A stretch of DNA of 64,000 nucleotides from Vreelandella profundi (GCF_019722725.1 NZ_CP077941.1:930001-994000); one strand, 5' to 3'. Shown: positions 1 to 8,691, counted from the first letter of the stretch. Notes: generated by a model from the letters alone, not told the origin. Numbers and translations: made by a program.

Positions 1-819
1 GCGGGTACGATGGGGCAGGGGATTGCCCAGGTAGTGGCCGCCAGCGGATTTACGGTGCGTCTTTTTGATGTGGCCGAAGAGCAGCTGGGTCGCGCTGAGG
101 CGAACGTCGACAAAGGCTTAGCCAAGCTGGTTGCTAAAGAAAAAATCACAGAGGCAGATAAAAAGGCCGCTTTGGCGCGCCTCTCGACCACGACCTCGCT
201 ACAGGCGCTTAGCGACTGTGCGGTGATTATTGAGGCAGCGCCTGAGCAGCCAGCCCTCAAAGAGGAGCTGTTTCGCGATCTAAGCCAATTGAACAGCACG
301 GCTATTTTGGCCTCCAATACCTCATCACTGTCGCTCACCCGTTTGGCGGCGGTGTGCGAACATCCCGAACGCGTGGTAGGCATGCACTTCTTTAACCCCG
401 TGCCGGTGCTCAAATTGGTAGAAGTGATTCGCGCCGAGCAGACCTCTGACGCTACCGTTGAGCGTATCGAGCAGCTTGCCAAGGCATTAGGCAAAACCGC
501 CGTGCCGGTGGGCGATGCGCCGGGCTTTGCAGTGAATCGCTTATTAGTACCGATGATCAATGAGGCGGCGTTTATCGTTCAAGAGGGTACCGCCACTCCA
601 GAAGCGATTGATGACGCCATGAAGCTAGGTGCCGCTCATCCGATGGGGCCGCTAGCGCTGGCAGACCTGATTGGCTTAGATGTCTGTTTAGCGATCATGA
701 ACGTGCTTCAGGAGGGCTTTGGCGACCCCAAATACCGCCCGTGCCCGCTGCTTAAACGCATGGTAGCCGCAGGCTATCTCGGCCGTAAAACTGGCCGTGG
801 CTTTTATCACTACGATTAA
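1..819 (+). CDS. 3-hydroxybutyryl-CoA / 3-hydroxyacyl-CoA dehydrogenase, 5'-truncated by window edge
   Basis: NAD-dependent oxidation of 3-hydroxyacyl-CoA to 3-ketoacyl-CoA in beta-oxidation-type pathways. The frame is open from base 1 and reads [10 protein letters not shown], the end of the Rossmann dinucleotide motif GxGxMGxGIA, so the true start lies just upstream of the window and the ATG at 10 is internal. Further family signs are SNTSSLS, the catalytic-region stretch [16 protein letters not shown], the PGFAVNRLL hinge and a C-terminal helical domain ending [12 protein letters not shown]. An enoyl-CoA hydratase follows on the same strand, so the two may act in consecutive steps. A PaaH-like role in phenylacetate breakdown is possible but undecided from this fragment. 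Confidence 0.92.
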   Translation, partial: AGTMGQGIAQVVAASGFTVRLFDVAEEQLGRAEANVDKGLAKLVAKEKITEADKKAALARLSTTTSLQALSDCAVIIEAAPEQPALKEELFRDLSQLNSTAILASNTSSLSLTRLAAVCEHPERVVGMHFFNPVPVLKLVEVIRAEQTSDATVERIEQLAKALGKTAVPVGDAPGFAVNRLLVPMINEAAFIVQEGTATPEAIDDAMKLGAAHPMGPLALADLIGLDVCLAIMNVLQEGFGDPKYRPCPLLKRMVAAGYLGRKTGRGFYHYD

Positions 820-892
820 TTGAGAGCTGGGTGGTCTCGATGCTGGGGCATTAAAGTTTGCCCATCGTAAGAACCCAATAAATAAGTCATTG

Positions 893-925
893 CCACTCAA
901 CCAAGCGTTCGCTAGGGTTGAGTGG
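893..925. other. Hairpin between dehydrogenase and hydratase genes
   Basis: A perfect 10-bp inverted repeat (CCACTCAACC / GGTTGAGTGG) with a 13-nt loop. It has no following T-run, so it is not a classical intrinsic terminator. It may be an RNA processing or stability element, or a regulator site, in the 161-bp gap before the enoyl-CoA hydratase. Confidence 0.4.
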
Positions 926-980
926 TATTCCTCCAGCTACGATATAACCGCGTATGCCCATAACAATTAAGGAGCCCGCC

Positions 981-1754
981 ATGAGTGAGTCAGTGATTGA
1001 GAAAGTTGATAACGATGGAGTGGTGCGTTTAACCATTAATCGCCCTAAGGCGCTCAATGCATTAAACAGCGAAGTGCTCGCCGCGTTAGAAGCCCATTTA
1101 GTGGCGCTGGAAGCTCACCCGAGTTTACGCGCGGTACTCATTACGGGGGCGGGCGAGAAATCCTTCGTGGCGGGAGCCGATATTACCGAAATGCGCGAAA
1201 AAACGCCTGAAGAGGCGCGGGCATTTGCCAGCCAAGCGCTGCGCACGATTAAACGCTTAGAGACATTGCCAGTGCCGGTGGTCGCGCTGGTGAACGGGTT
1301 TTGCCTTGGCGGCGGCTGCGAATTGGCACTGGCCTGCGACTGGGCCGTAGCCAGCGATAACGCCGTGTTTGGGCAGCCAGAAGTACTGCTGGGTGTTATC
1401 CCGGGCTTTGGTGGCACCCAGCGTCTGCCGCGTCGCGTTGGCCCCGCCATGGCGATTGACCTTGTTACCACGGGTCGTAAGATCGATGCCCAAGAGGCGC
1501 TGCGTATCGGGCTCGTTAACCGAGTAATGCCGCAGGCTGAGCTGGAGAGCTACGTCGAAGAACTCACCAAGCAGCTTAAAGGCAATGGCCCGCAGTCTGT
1601 ACGCGGTGCCAAACAGGCGGTTCACGATGGATTAGACCAAGACCTTGATAGCGCGCTGGCGCTGGAAACGAGCCTATTTGCCCTATGCTTCGCCGGTGAA
1701 GAACAGAAAGAAGGCATGGCCGCTTTTGTAGATAAGCGCAAGGCTAACTTTTAG
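981..1754 (+). CDS. Enoyl-CoA hydratase (crotonase family)
   Basis: Hydrates trans-2-enoyl-CoA to 3-hydroxyacyl-CoA, the step before the dehydrogenase encoded upstream. The 257-aa product has the usual crotonase length. Visible family features are LTINRPKALNALN near the N-terminus, AFVAGADI-like VAGADITEM forming the first oxyanion-hole region, GGGCELALACD, and PEVLLGVIPGFGGTQRLPR carrying the second active-site glutamate region. The start was moved from a longer frame opening at 954 to the ATG at 981, because AAGGAG sits at 969-974 and homologues begin here. Substrate chain length and pathway (short-chain, phenylacetate or amino-acid derived) cannot be told from sequence alone. Confidence 0.93.
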   Translation: MSESVIEKVDNDGVVRLTINRPKALNALNSEVLAALEAHLVALEAHPSLRAVLITGAGEKSFVAGADITEMREKTPEEARAFASQALRTIKRLETLPVPVVALVNGFCLGGGCELALACDWAVASDNAVFGQPEVLLGVIPGFGGTQRLPRRVGPAMAIDLVTTGRKIDAQEALRIGLVNRVMPQAELESYVEELTKQLKGNGPQSVRGAKQAVHDGLDQDLDSALALETSLFALCFAGEEQKEGMAAFVDKRKANF

Positions 1755-1824
1755 CATCTCGCTTTAAGGTCTGTTTTGTAAGACCAATTTATAAGCGTTC
1801 GTTTAATAAATTTTGACTGGTAAT

Positions 1825-1857
1825 GGGGGTGGCGTCTGCGTCACCCCCGTTTTATTT
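1825..1857 (+). terminator. Intrinsic terminator after enoyl-CoA hydratase
   Basis: A G-rich/C-rich hairpin (GGGGGTG with CACCCCC, extended by a G-T pair) is followed by GTTTTATTT. It ends the fatty-acid gene pair and faces the converging idnD gene. Confidence 0.8.
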
Positions 1858-1879
1858 CTACGATTTATTCCTGCGTTTG

Positions 1880-2890
1880 TTACTTCCAAAGCTCAATCAA
1901 CACCTTGCCGGATACTTGCGCATCTTTAGCAATCGAAAAAGCGTGCTGGGCATCTTCGGCAGGCAGTACGTGAGTGATGACGCTATCGAAGCGGGCATCG
2001 GCAGCGAGCAGCCTGATGGCTTCATCAATTTCATCATTGAAACGGAAGCAGCCTCTCAGCTGGACCTCTTTTGCAATCAATGACGCTAGCGCAATCGGCT
2101 GTGGAGCTGCAGGCATCATGCCTATTTGAACGATAATGCCTGCACGACGTACGGCGAGAATAGCGCTGTTGATCGATGCTGGAACGCCGGTGCACTCAAG
2201 TACGACATCGAAAGCTTCTTGAGGCAGCTCATCCGTGCCTACCTGAATAGTGCTATGTACTCCCAGTGCGCGGGCGCGGGATAGTGGGCCATCTAGAACG
2301 TCGGTAATGCAGACTTCGCGGGCGCCTTTGGCAAGTGCTGCCGCAGCGGCGAGCAAGCCAATGGGGCCTGCGCCGCATACCAGCACGCGCTTCTGATCGA
2401 CGCCGCCGGCTACCTGGATACCATGCAAACCCACGGATAAGGGCTCTGCTAGAGAGGCACGTGCCAGAGGCAAGGTATCCGGCAGGGCCCTCAGCATGCT
2501 GGTATCGACATCTAAAAACTGGCTCATGCCACCCTGCGTATGCGGCCAGGTAGAAGCAGAGCCTAGATAAGCACCGTTGGGCCACAGGTGCGGTTTGTCT
2601 TCGATGCCGGGCTGGCTGTTGCCAAATGTCGCAGGGTGCAGCGTGACCGCTGTTCCCTGCGGCCATTGCCCGCTGGGGTCTTCCTCGACGATGCCCGACA
2701 TTTCGTGGCCGGGAATCAATGGCTCACGAATCACAAAGGCGCCATTGGCGCCCTCATGATAGTAGTGAAGGTCTGAGCCGCATATGCCGCCGAAAGACAT
2801 ACGTAAACGTACTTTTCCAGCGGCTAAAGCGGGCAGCGTAACGCTTTCTTCCCGCAGGTCTTGCTTACCGTGAATGACTAATGCTTGCAT
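1880..2890 (-). CDS. idnD: L-idonate 5-dehydrogenase, zinc alcohol dehydrogenase family
   Basis: Oxidises L-idonate to 5-ketogluconate with NAD(P). The product is 336 aa, medium-chain dehydrogenase length. The catalytic zinc site is visible as GGICGSDLHYY (Cys37) and GHE (His62-Glu63), and the cofactor-binding fold as CGAGPIGLL. The N-terminal region GGICGSDLHYYHEGANG resembles IdnD proteins. The segment where relatives carry the four-cysteine structural-zinc lobe (roughly residues 85-115) has no cysteines, so that site appears lost. It is the last gene of the transporter-idnO-idnD operon, 31 bp behind idnO, with AGGAG as ribosome-binding site. The name rests on resemblance plus context; other polyol dehydrogenase activity remains possible. 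Confidence 0.85.
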   Translation of the reverse strand: MQALVIHGKQDLREESVTLPALAAGKVRLRMSFGGICGSDLHYYHEGANGAFVIREPLIPGHEMSGIVEEDPSGQWPQGTAVTLHPATFGNSQPGIEDKPHLWPNGAYLGSASTWPHTQGGMSQFLDVDTSMLRALPDTLPLARASLAEPLSVGLHGIQVAGGVDQKRVLVCGAGPIGLLAAAAALAKGAREVCITDVLDGPLSRARALGVHSTIQVGTDELPQEAFDVVLECTGVPASINSAILAVRRAGIIVQIGMMPAAPQPIALASLIAKEVQLRGCFRFNDEIDEAIRLLAADARFDSVITHVLPAEDAQHAFSIAKDAQVSGKVLIELWK

Positions 2891-2921
2891 GGCGCTGCTC
2901 CTAAAGGGGAAATCTGGGCAG

Positions 2922-3692
2922 TTAAACGACCGAGGTCATCCCGCCATCGACGAAAATATTTTGCCCGGAAACGAAACTTGAGGCGCCCGAGCAGAGATAG
3001 ACCAGCGTGCCCACCAGCTCGTCGAAATGCCCCCAGCGCTGGGCTGGCGTGCGCTTTTCGACCCATTGGTTAAAGGCAGGGTCTTGCCATAAGGCGGTGT
3101 TCATTTCGGTCTTGAAATAGCCGGGAGAAATACAGTTGACCTGGATATTAAAACGCGCCAAATCCGCGGCCATACCCTGTGTCAGTAGCGCAACACCGCC
3201 TTTTGTGGCGGAGTAAGGCGCGATTGTTTCTCGGGCAAGCTTAGACTGTACGGAGCCTATGTTAATGATTTTTCCGGAGCCGCGTTCGCTCATAGCCGGC
3301 GTTAAGGCGCGGGAAACATAAAATAAGCTCGACAGATTGGTGGCGATAAGAGCATCCCAATCAGCCGTGTCAAATTCATTGAACGATGCGCGGCGCTGAA
3401 GCCCGGCATTATTGATCAGAATATCCGGCGTTCCGTAGTCATCAATCAGTGTTTCAAGCGCCTGCTTGGTTGCGCTAGCATCGGTGACATCGAAACTGAT
3501 TGCTTCAACGGTGGCCCCTGTGTCTTGCGCCACCTTGTCTGCTTCTGCCTTCACTTTGTCTAAATCACGCCCGTGTAGGATGACGCGCGCGCCCTGGTGT
3601 GCCAATCCTCTTGCGAGAGCATTGCCAAGGCCTCTAGAAGAGCCGGTGACCAGCGCTAGGCGGTCGCTAATATCGAAAAGTGGCTGTTTCAT
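2922..3692 (-). CDS. idnO: Gluconate 5-dehydrogenase / 5-keto-D-gluconate reductase (SDR)
   Basis: Short-chain dehydrogenase interconverting 5-keto-D-gluconate and D-gluconate, the second step of L-idonate use. The 256-aa product has the SDR nucleotide motif TGSSRGLG near residues 17-24, the NNAG strand, a catalytic serine in NIGSVQS, and the YSATK catalytic pair. The C-terminus FVSGQNIFVDGGMTSVV is typical. A GTG at 3701 gives a 3-residue longer frame; the ATG at 3692 is preferred because AGGTGA lies 5-6 nt before it. The gene follows the transporter stop almost without gap and precedes idnD, so the three are one transcription unit. Confidence 0.88.
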   Translation of the reverse strand: MKQPLFDISDRLALVTGSSRGLGNALARGLAHQGARVILHGRDLDKVKAEADKVAQDTGATVEAISFDVTDASATKQALETLIDDYGTPDILINNAGLQRRASFNEFDTADWDALIATNLSSLFYVSRALTPAMSERGSGKIINIGSVQSKLARETIAPYSATKGGVALLTQGMAADLARFNIQVNCISPGYFKTEMNTALWQDPAFNQWVEKRTPAQRWGHFDELVGTLVYLCSGASSFVSGQNIFVDGGMTSVV

Positions 3693-3701
3693 AGTGATCA
3701 C

Positions 3702-5081
3702 CTAAAACATCATGAAAATGATATACGCGAAGATAAAGCCGACCACTGACTCAAGAGCCTGCTGGACGGTCCACGTTTTCAGCGTTGTTTTGACATCCAT
3801 ACCTAGCAGCCGGCCCACAAGCCAAAAGCCTGAGTCATTCACGTGGCCAGCAAACACGGAGCCTGCGGCCGTGGCTAACGTAATCGCCACTACCTGCATT
3901 GAGGTGAAATCACCGCCAATCACGGCGGGCGCCATTAGCCCCGCGGCCGTTACCAGCGCGACTGTCGCCGACCCCTGGGCGAGACGCATAATCACCGCAA
4001 TCACATAGGCCGCAATGATGATAGGCAGGCCAAGATCGCTTAGCGAGCTGGATAGTGCATCGCCAATGCCCGATGCGCGCAGCACGCCGCCGAACATACC
4101 GCCAGCGCCGGTAATCAACACCACTGAGCAAATCGGCCCGAGGGAGGAGTCGAGCACTTTCTCTAATGCATTGCCTTCCATCCCTTGGCGGCGGCCCAGC
4201 ACTAACATGGCCACTAGCGTTGAAATGAGTAGCGCGATAGGCGTATTACCGAGCGCCGAAAGCAGTTGAAACCATAGCTGGTCGCTGTCAACCGCGCCGA
4301 TGGAACGCAGCGAGTTTAGGCCGGTGTTCATAAAGATCAGTACAAGCGGCAGCATTAACAGGCTGATCACCACACCAACGGAAGGCGGGTTGGTAACTTC
4401 GTCGTCGCTGATGTCGCCAAATAGGCCATTGCTAAGCGGGAACGGATGGCGCTTGGCGACCACTTTCCCCCACATGTAGCCTGAGATCCACCAGAGTGGG
4501 AAGGCAATCACCACGCCGGTTAGCAGCAGTAGACCTAGGTTGGCATTGTACAGTTCCGACGCCGTTACCGGGCCTGGGTGAGGGGGTAAGAAAACGTGCA
4601 TGACCGAAAACGCCGCGGCCGCAGGCATGGCATAGAGCAGTATCGGGCCGCCTAAACGGCGCGATACCGCAAAGATAATGGGCAGCATGACGATCAAGCC
4701 GGCGTCAAAAAAGATGGGAAAACCCATCAGCAGCGAGGCGACACCCAGTGCAAGCGGTGCGCGCTTTTCGCCAAAGACTTCAATCATTTTGTCAGAAAGC
4801 GCCTTCGCGCCCCCTGAATGCTCGACAAGCTTGCCGAGCATCGCACCCAGACCGACAAGTAGCGCAACGGCCCCAAGCGTGCCACCAAAACTATTCACCA
4901 GCGTGGGCACAATAGCATCAACAGGTATTTGGGCGGCTAGCGCGGTTAGCAGGCTCACTAGCATCAACGCCAAGAAGGCGTGCATTTTAAACCTGATGAT
5001 TAACACCAAGAGGGATAAGACAGCCACTGCGGCAATGCTTAACAGTGGTCCTGCGGACATCGTCTGAGTCCATCCGTTCAT
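3702..5081 (-). CDS. Gluconate/L-idonate:H+ symporter, GntP family
   Basis: Inner-membrane importer of gluconate or L-idonate, first gene of the idn-type operon. The 459-aa protein is almost wholly hydrophobic with about 12-14 membrane segments, the normal GntP length. Family signs are GLGAMLGKLVEHSGGA, the MGFPIFFDAGLIVMLPI stretch, PPHPGPV and the HVNDSGFW motif near the C-terminus. The start at 5081 has GGAG about 8 nt upstream. A GntR-like operator lies at 5118-5133, 37 bp before the start, pointing to induction by gluconate through the LacI-type regulator at 11606. Whether gluconate or idonate is the main substrate is open; the neighbours idnO and idnD favour both. Confidence 0.9.
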   Translation of the reverse strand: MNGWTQTMSAGPLLSIAAVAVLSLLVLIIRFKMHAFLALMLVSLLTALAAQIPVDAIVPTLVNSFGGTLGAVALLVGLGAMLGKLVEHSGGAKALSDKMIEVFGEKRAPLALGVASLLMGFPIFFDAGLIVMLPIIFAVSRRLGGPILLYAMPAAAAFSVMHVFLPPHPGPVTASELYNANLGLLLLTGVVIAFPLWWISGYMWGKVVAKRHPFPLSNGLFGDISDDEVTNPPSVGVVISLLMLPLVLIFMNTGLNSLRSIGAVDSDQLWFQLLSALGNTPIALLISTLVAMLVLGRRQGMEGNALEKVLDSSLGPICSVVLITGAGGMFGGVLRASGIGDALSSSLSDLGLPIIIAAYVIAVIMRLAQGSATVALVTAAGLMAPAVIGGDFTSMQVVAITLATAAGSVFAGHVNDSGFWLVGRLLGMDVKTTLKTWTVQQALESVVGFIFAYIIFMMF

Positions 5082-5117
5082 GCGAGCGCTCCGAGAAAGT
5101 AAGGCTAATGACTGGCG

Positions 5118-5133
5118 ATGTTATCGGTAACAT
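5118..5133. promoter_or_regulatory. GntR-type operator before the idonate/gluconate operon
   Basis: ATGTTATCGGTAACAT is a near-perfect palindrome that differs by one base from the E. coli GntR/IdnR operator consensus ATGTTACCGGTAACAT. Its core recurs exactly in the operator before gntK at 10863-10892. The position upstream of the transporter start fits repression. Confidence 0.82.
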
Positions 5134-5331
5134 TTTACAGCTTGAACGCTGGCTGGATACTCGACCTTGGTTTAAACAAACGGGTAATGGCGTTGAGATA
5201 ATCACTAGTCCGGCGGCAGCAATTCTGATAAATATATAAGCGTAATGTATTTGCCGATAAGGCTGTTTTTACTGCGTTTGTGCGTGCTTTTGGCATCCAT
5301 TGTCGTCCAGTCTCGCTAAGCTGAGGTGTGC

Positions 5332-6033
5332 ATGTTGGATCTTTATATCGCCAATAAGAATTACTCGTCCTGGTCGCTGCGTCCGTGGGTATTGATGAAG
5401 GTTCTAGACATTCCGTTTAATGAACACCTCATGCCGTTTGAAGGTGGTTTTGGTGAAAGTCATGACACCTTCCTGCGTTTTTCACCCTCAGGCTTAGTGC
5501 CTTGCTTAGTTGATGTGACGGCCGATGGCGAGCTGGCGGTATGGGATTCTCTCGCCATTATTGAGTACTTGGCGGAGCAGTACGCACCGGTTTGGCCAAC
5601 TGATAAGCTCGCACGTGCCTGGGCGCGCTCTGCCGCGGCTGAAATGCACAGCGGTTTTGGTGCCCTGCGTGACGATTGTTCAATGAATTGCGGCGTGCGC
5701 GTTGAGCTAAAGGGATTGTCGGATAGCCTTAAAGCCGATATTGCTCGCTTGGATGCATTGTGGCAGCAGGGGCTGGAGCGCTTTGGCGGGCCTTATTTAG
5801 CGGGCGCACACTTTACCGCGGTGGATGCCTTTTATGCCCCGGTGGCGTTTCGCGTGCAGACGTTTAATCTGCCGGTTAGTGAAGACGCTAAGGCTTATGT
5901 AGATCGTTTACTTGCGCTGCCAGCCATGCGGGCATGGTATCAGTCTGCGCTTGAAGAGCAGTGGCGTGAGCCTATGCACGAAACTGAAACGCTGAAAAAT
6001 GGCACGCTAACAGCAGATTATCGACAGCCTTAA
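5332..6033 (+). CDS. Glutathione S-transferase family protein
   Basis: A 233-aa protein with a thioredoxin-fold N-terminal half (MLDLYIANKNYSSWSLRPW, where the Ser/Trp-Ser region is the usual glutathione-activating site), the FSPSGLVPCL cis-proline motif and the DSLAIIEYLAE motif that binds the glutathione gamma-glutamyl group. An all-helical C-terminal half follows. It probably conjugates or reduces electrophiles with glutathione in the cytoplasm; the substrate is unknown. The ATG at 5332 is chosen over a GTG at 5326, since GAGG at 5323-5326 serves it. It stands alone between the gluconate operon and yaeQ. Confidence 0.88.
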   Translation: MLDLYIANKNYSSWSLRPWVLMKVLDIPFNEHLMPFEGGFGESHDTFLRFSPSGLVPCLVDVTADGELAVWDSLAIIEYLAEQYAPVWPTDKLARAWARSAAAEMHSGFGALRDDCSMNCGVRVELKGLSDSLKADIARLDALWQQGLERFGGPYLAGAHFTAVDAFYAPVAFRVQTFNLPVSEDAKAYVDRLLALPAMRAWYQSALEEQWREPMHETETLKNGTLTADYRQP

Positions 6034-6100
6034 CTCGCTCAGTTCACTCGATGCACCATGCATCAGGTACACTGGCGAAAATTTTCGTTTGGAAACATCC

Positions 6101-6640
6101 ATGGCCCTTAGTGCAACGCCCTATAAAGTTGATATTAACTTGACCGATCTGGATCGCAGCGTATACGAGACGCTGCGCTTTACCGTGGCGCGCCACCCTT
6201 CGGAAACAGAAGAGCGCATGACCGCGCGCCTGCTTGCCTATGTGTTGTGGTACAGCGAGACGCTGGCCTTTGGTCGCGGGCTTTCCGATGTGGACGAACC
6301 CGCGCTGTGGGAGAAAAGCTTAGATGGCCGCTTGCTGCACTGGATTGAAGTCGGGCTACCCGATGCTGAGCGCCTTACCTGGTGCTCGCGCCGGGCAGAG
6401 CGGGTTACGCTGCTTGCATACGGCCGGGTCGACTTATGGGAAAGCAAAGTGCTGCCTGGCGTATCCTCGTTGAAAAATCTGCATGTGGCGAGGCTGCCGC
6501 AAGAGGCGCTAGCGGTCATTGCTAAAGATCTGCCAAGGGCTATCAACTGGGCCATTATGATCAGCGAAGAGTCGCTGTTTATTACCGATGAGAACGGCCA
6601 GCATGAAATCACTCCTCAATGGCTGCTGCGCGAGCGTTAA
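6101..6640 (+). CDS. yaeQ: YaeQ family protein
   Basis: A 179-aa cytoplasmic protein of the YaeQ family, whose fold is related to PD-(D/E)XK nucleases but whose biochemical role is not settled. Recognisable stretches are VDINLTDLDRSVYETLRFT, RHPSETEERMTARLLAYVL, GLSDVDEPALWEKSLDG, HWIEVGLPDAERL and ESLFITDENGQ. The ATG at 6101 is used instead of a TTG four codons earlier because family members start with a short MAL-like N-terminus. No operon partner is evident. Confidence 0.88.
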   Translation: MALSATPYKVDINLTDLDRSVYETLRFTVARHPSETEERMTARLLAYVLWYSETLAFGRGLSDVDEPALWEKSLDGRLLHWIEVGLPDAERLTWCSRRAERVTLLAYGRVDLWESKVLPGVSSLKNLHVARLPQEALAVIAKDLPRAINWAIMISEESLFITDENGQHEITPQWLLRER

Positions 6641-6682
6641 TCTGTATAGTTGGATTTATTCGGCTAAGCTATAAATATGAAA

Positions 6683-6745
6683 AGGGATGACTCATTGCTC
6701 ATCCCTGCTGTTTCAGCTGCTTAGGCTTTTCCGCGCGAGGAAAAG
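6683..6745. other. Two hairpins between yaeQ and the lipid A deacylase gene
   Basis: The first is AGGGATGA/TCATCCCT (6683-6706, 8-nt loop), the second CTTTTCC/GGAAAAG (6726-6745, 6-nt loop). Neither has a good T-run. They may end yaeQ transcription weakly or shape the leader of the following gene. Confidence 0.4.
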
Positions 6746-6857
6746 AAAACTATAGCTTGCTATCTTTTTGCACAATTACATACAATCAACAATGTTTGTT
6801 GGCGATCTCAAAAAGCTGCCTCAAGAACTGTTTCAAGAACATCTCAAGGAACGAGCA

Positions 6858-7847
6858 ATGCGCGGATATTCCTCTTTACGTTGGCAACTGCTCCCGCTAG
6901 TAGCAGCCATTAGCCTGCTGCCAACGCTAGCACACGCAGACAACAGTGTGTTCACGGTCAAGCATGAAAATGATGGCATCGCCAGCAGTGACGACGGTCA
7001 CTTCACTAGCGGCTTTGAGCTTAATTGGATGTTTGAGCCTGAGGCACAAAGCTGGACCCAGCGTCTAGCCACCGCATTACCCGATAGCATTATCGGCAGT
7101 GCAGACATGGCTGCTTATCGTTTGGTGCATCAGATTTATACGCCCAACGATATTATGCAGCCGGGACTGATCGAAGATGATCGGCCGTATGCCGGGCTTG
7201 TTTATGGTGGCGTGTCGCTTTACGAAGATGTGCCCATGGGTAGCTGGGTTCAGTCGACTGACCTGCATCTAGATATTGGGTTGGCAGGGCCGTCGTCACT
7301 TGCCGATAGTATTCAGCGTGAAGTACACCGTGTCACCGACAGCGACCGTCCTAACGGCTGGAATAATCAAATTGGCGATGAGCCAATCGTCAATGCTGCC
7401 ATGCGTCGCCAGTGGTGGAACAGCACGCCGTTTATCGGTAAACAGTTTGCCCATGGGCCGAGTGTCAGTACCGCACTAGGTAACTTATATACCTACGCAG
7501 GCGCGGGCTATAGCGTGCGCTGGGGCGATGAGGCTGCCGGCATTCCTACGCTGACGCCTAGCCCCGGTAGCCGCCACTATATGACGGGCAGGCAAGGCTT
7601 GCAGTGGTACCTGTTTGCGAGCGTAGACGGCTATTACATGGCGCAAAACCTAACGCTTGATGGTAATACTTTCAAAGACAGCCACTCAGTTGATCGTAAA
7701 GAATGGGTGGGAGACGTCTCAGCAGGGCTGGCGCTTGCCTGGGAAGATTGGCAGGTGACCTACGCTATGGTGCAGCGTTCGCGTGAATTCGACGGCCAGG
7801 AAGAGCAGGACAAGTTTGGTTCTATCGCGCTATCCAAGCGTTTCTGA
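6858..7847 (+). CDS. LpxR-type lipid A 3'-O-deacylase, outer membrane beta-barrel (DUF2219)
   Basis: Predicted to remove the 3'-acyloxyacyl chain of lipid A at the outer membrane, which remodels the surface. The 329-aa precursor has a signal peptide ending near AHA-DN. The mature start carries the ENDGI motif with the Asn-Asp pair, followed by DDGHFTSGFELNW, as in LpxR; DRPYAGLVYGG is another family mark, and the C-terminus ends in phenylalanine as in barrels. The start was moved from 6768 to the ATG at 6858, which has AAGGAA at 6846-6851 and begins a proper signal peptide. It is monocistronic. LpxR enzymes are Ca2+-dependent in known cases; that is not visible here. Confidence 0.85.
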   Translation: MRGYSSLRWQLLPLVAAISLLPTLAHADNSVFTVKHENDGIASSDDGHFTSGFELNWMFEPEAQSWTQRLATALPDSIIGSADMAAYRLVHQIYTPNDIMQPGLIEDDRPYAGLVYGGVSLYEDVPMGSWVQSTDLHLDIGLAGPSSLADSIQREVHRVTDSDRPNGWNNQIGDEPIVNAAMRRQWWNSTPFIGKQFAHGPSVSTALGNLYTYAGAGYSVRWGDEAAGIPTLTPSPGSRHYMTGRQGLQWYLFASVDGYYMAQNLTLDGNTFKDSHSVDRKEWVGDVSAGLALAWEDWQVTYAMVQRSREFDGQEEQDKFGSIALSKRF

Positions 7848-7900
7848 GCGGTTTAACGCGACGAATAATGTTAAGCGTCTTTCAATAGGGGAGGATATTC

Positions 7901-8221
7901 ATGGCCAATAAATATCCTCACACTCCTGATGGGCGCTACTTTATCGCCAAGAATCGATTATGGCGCTGTACGGACCCGAGTTTAAGCGAAGACGAAAAGC
8001 GCGTGCACATTAAAGCCTTGATGAAAGCTCGACGTGCGGTGAGGACCACCCAGAAACAGGACGATAAAGCGGGGTTAGGCGGTGCCCGCGAGGCGGTGCA
8101 AGCCGCTAAAGAAGCATTGGGAGAGCGCGGCCCGGTGTGGTGGGATGATGACGCGCCCGATGAAACGGGTTTCGCCCCGCATAATAGCTCTTATGCTAAA
8201 TGGTGGGAGAATTTGCCTTAG
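7901..8221 (+). CDS. Hypothetical small protein, 106 aa
   Basis: Not recognised. The protein is charged and soluble, with no signal peptide or membrane segment. It begins MANKYPHTPDGRYFIAKNRLWRCTDPSL, continues with a basic helix-rich middle (KALMKARRAVRTTQK, EAVQAAKEALGERG) and ends in an acidic, tryptophan-rich tail (VWWDDDAP, KWWENLP). The pattern suggests a short conserved cytoplasmic protein; I recall similar proteins in other proteobacteria without a function. GGGGAGG 8-10 nt before the ATG is a strong ribosome-binding site, and codon use matches the neighbours, so the gene is real. Confidence 0.75.
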   Translation: MANKYPHTPDGRYFIAKNRLWRCTDPSLSEDEKRVHIKALMKARRAVRTTQKQDDKAGLGGAREAVQAAKEALGERGPVWWDDDAPDETGFAPHNSSYAKWWENLP

Positions 8222-8301
8222 GCTGTCGTTTTGCTAATTTACCTGCGTGTATGCGTTTTGTGATGCTATCCTGCGCCGCTCTTATTCTTTAAGGACGCAG
8301 C

Positions 8302-8619
8302 GTGAATATTAAAGCGGATCTCTCCATTATCGACATCATTGGTCATCTGGTTCTTTGGCTAATACTGAGTGTGATTACCTTCGGTATAGCGTTCTTTTTC
8401 TTTCCGTACTCGTTTGCAAGGTTTGTGATCAACCGTACTTCCGTTATCGACACAGCGACAGGCGTCGAGCGCAAAATGGTCTGTGATATCAATCTCTTCA
8501 GTAATATTGGCCACATTATTCTGTGGATAATTATTTCACTCTTAACGTTTGGAATTGGGTATATTTTTTACTTTTATCGGGTGTGGAACTATGCACTTAA
8601 TAATTCGCGCATTCAGTAG
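8302..8619 (+). CDS. Small inner membrane protein, 105 aa, two similar halves
   Basis: A membrane protein of unknown function. It contains two related hydrophobic hairpins: residues about 10-40 (IDIIGHLVLWLILSVITFGI) and about 68-95 (LFSNIGHIILWIIISLLTFGI). Each is followed by an aromatic FY-rich stretch with Arg, so the protein looks like an internal duplication joined by a charged loop. It resembles small DUF898/DUF6693-type membrane proteins, but I cannot place it firmly. It starts with GTG, supported by AAGGA 6 nt upstream. A bidirectional terminator follows. Confidence 0.72.
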   Translation: MNIKADLSIIDIIGHLVLWLILSVITFGIAFFFFPYSFARFVINRTSVIDTATGVERKMVCDINLFSNIGHIILWIIISLLTFGIGYIFYFYRVWNYALNNSRIQ

Positions 8620-8652
8620 CACGTAGCGTAAAAAAGCCAAACGATATGTATC

Positions 8653-8691
8653 AAAATGGGCGCCTTTAGCAATGCTAAAGGCGCCCATTTT
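8653..8691. terminator. Bidirectional terminator
   Basis: A perfect 18-bp stem (8653-8670 with 8674-8691) and a 3-nt loop, starting AAAATGGGCG and ending in CCCATTTT. It gives a T-run in both directions and serves the converging genes at 8302-8619 and 8705-9577. Confidence 0.92.
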
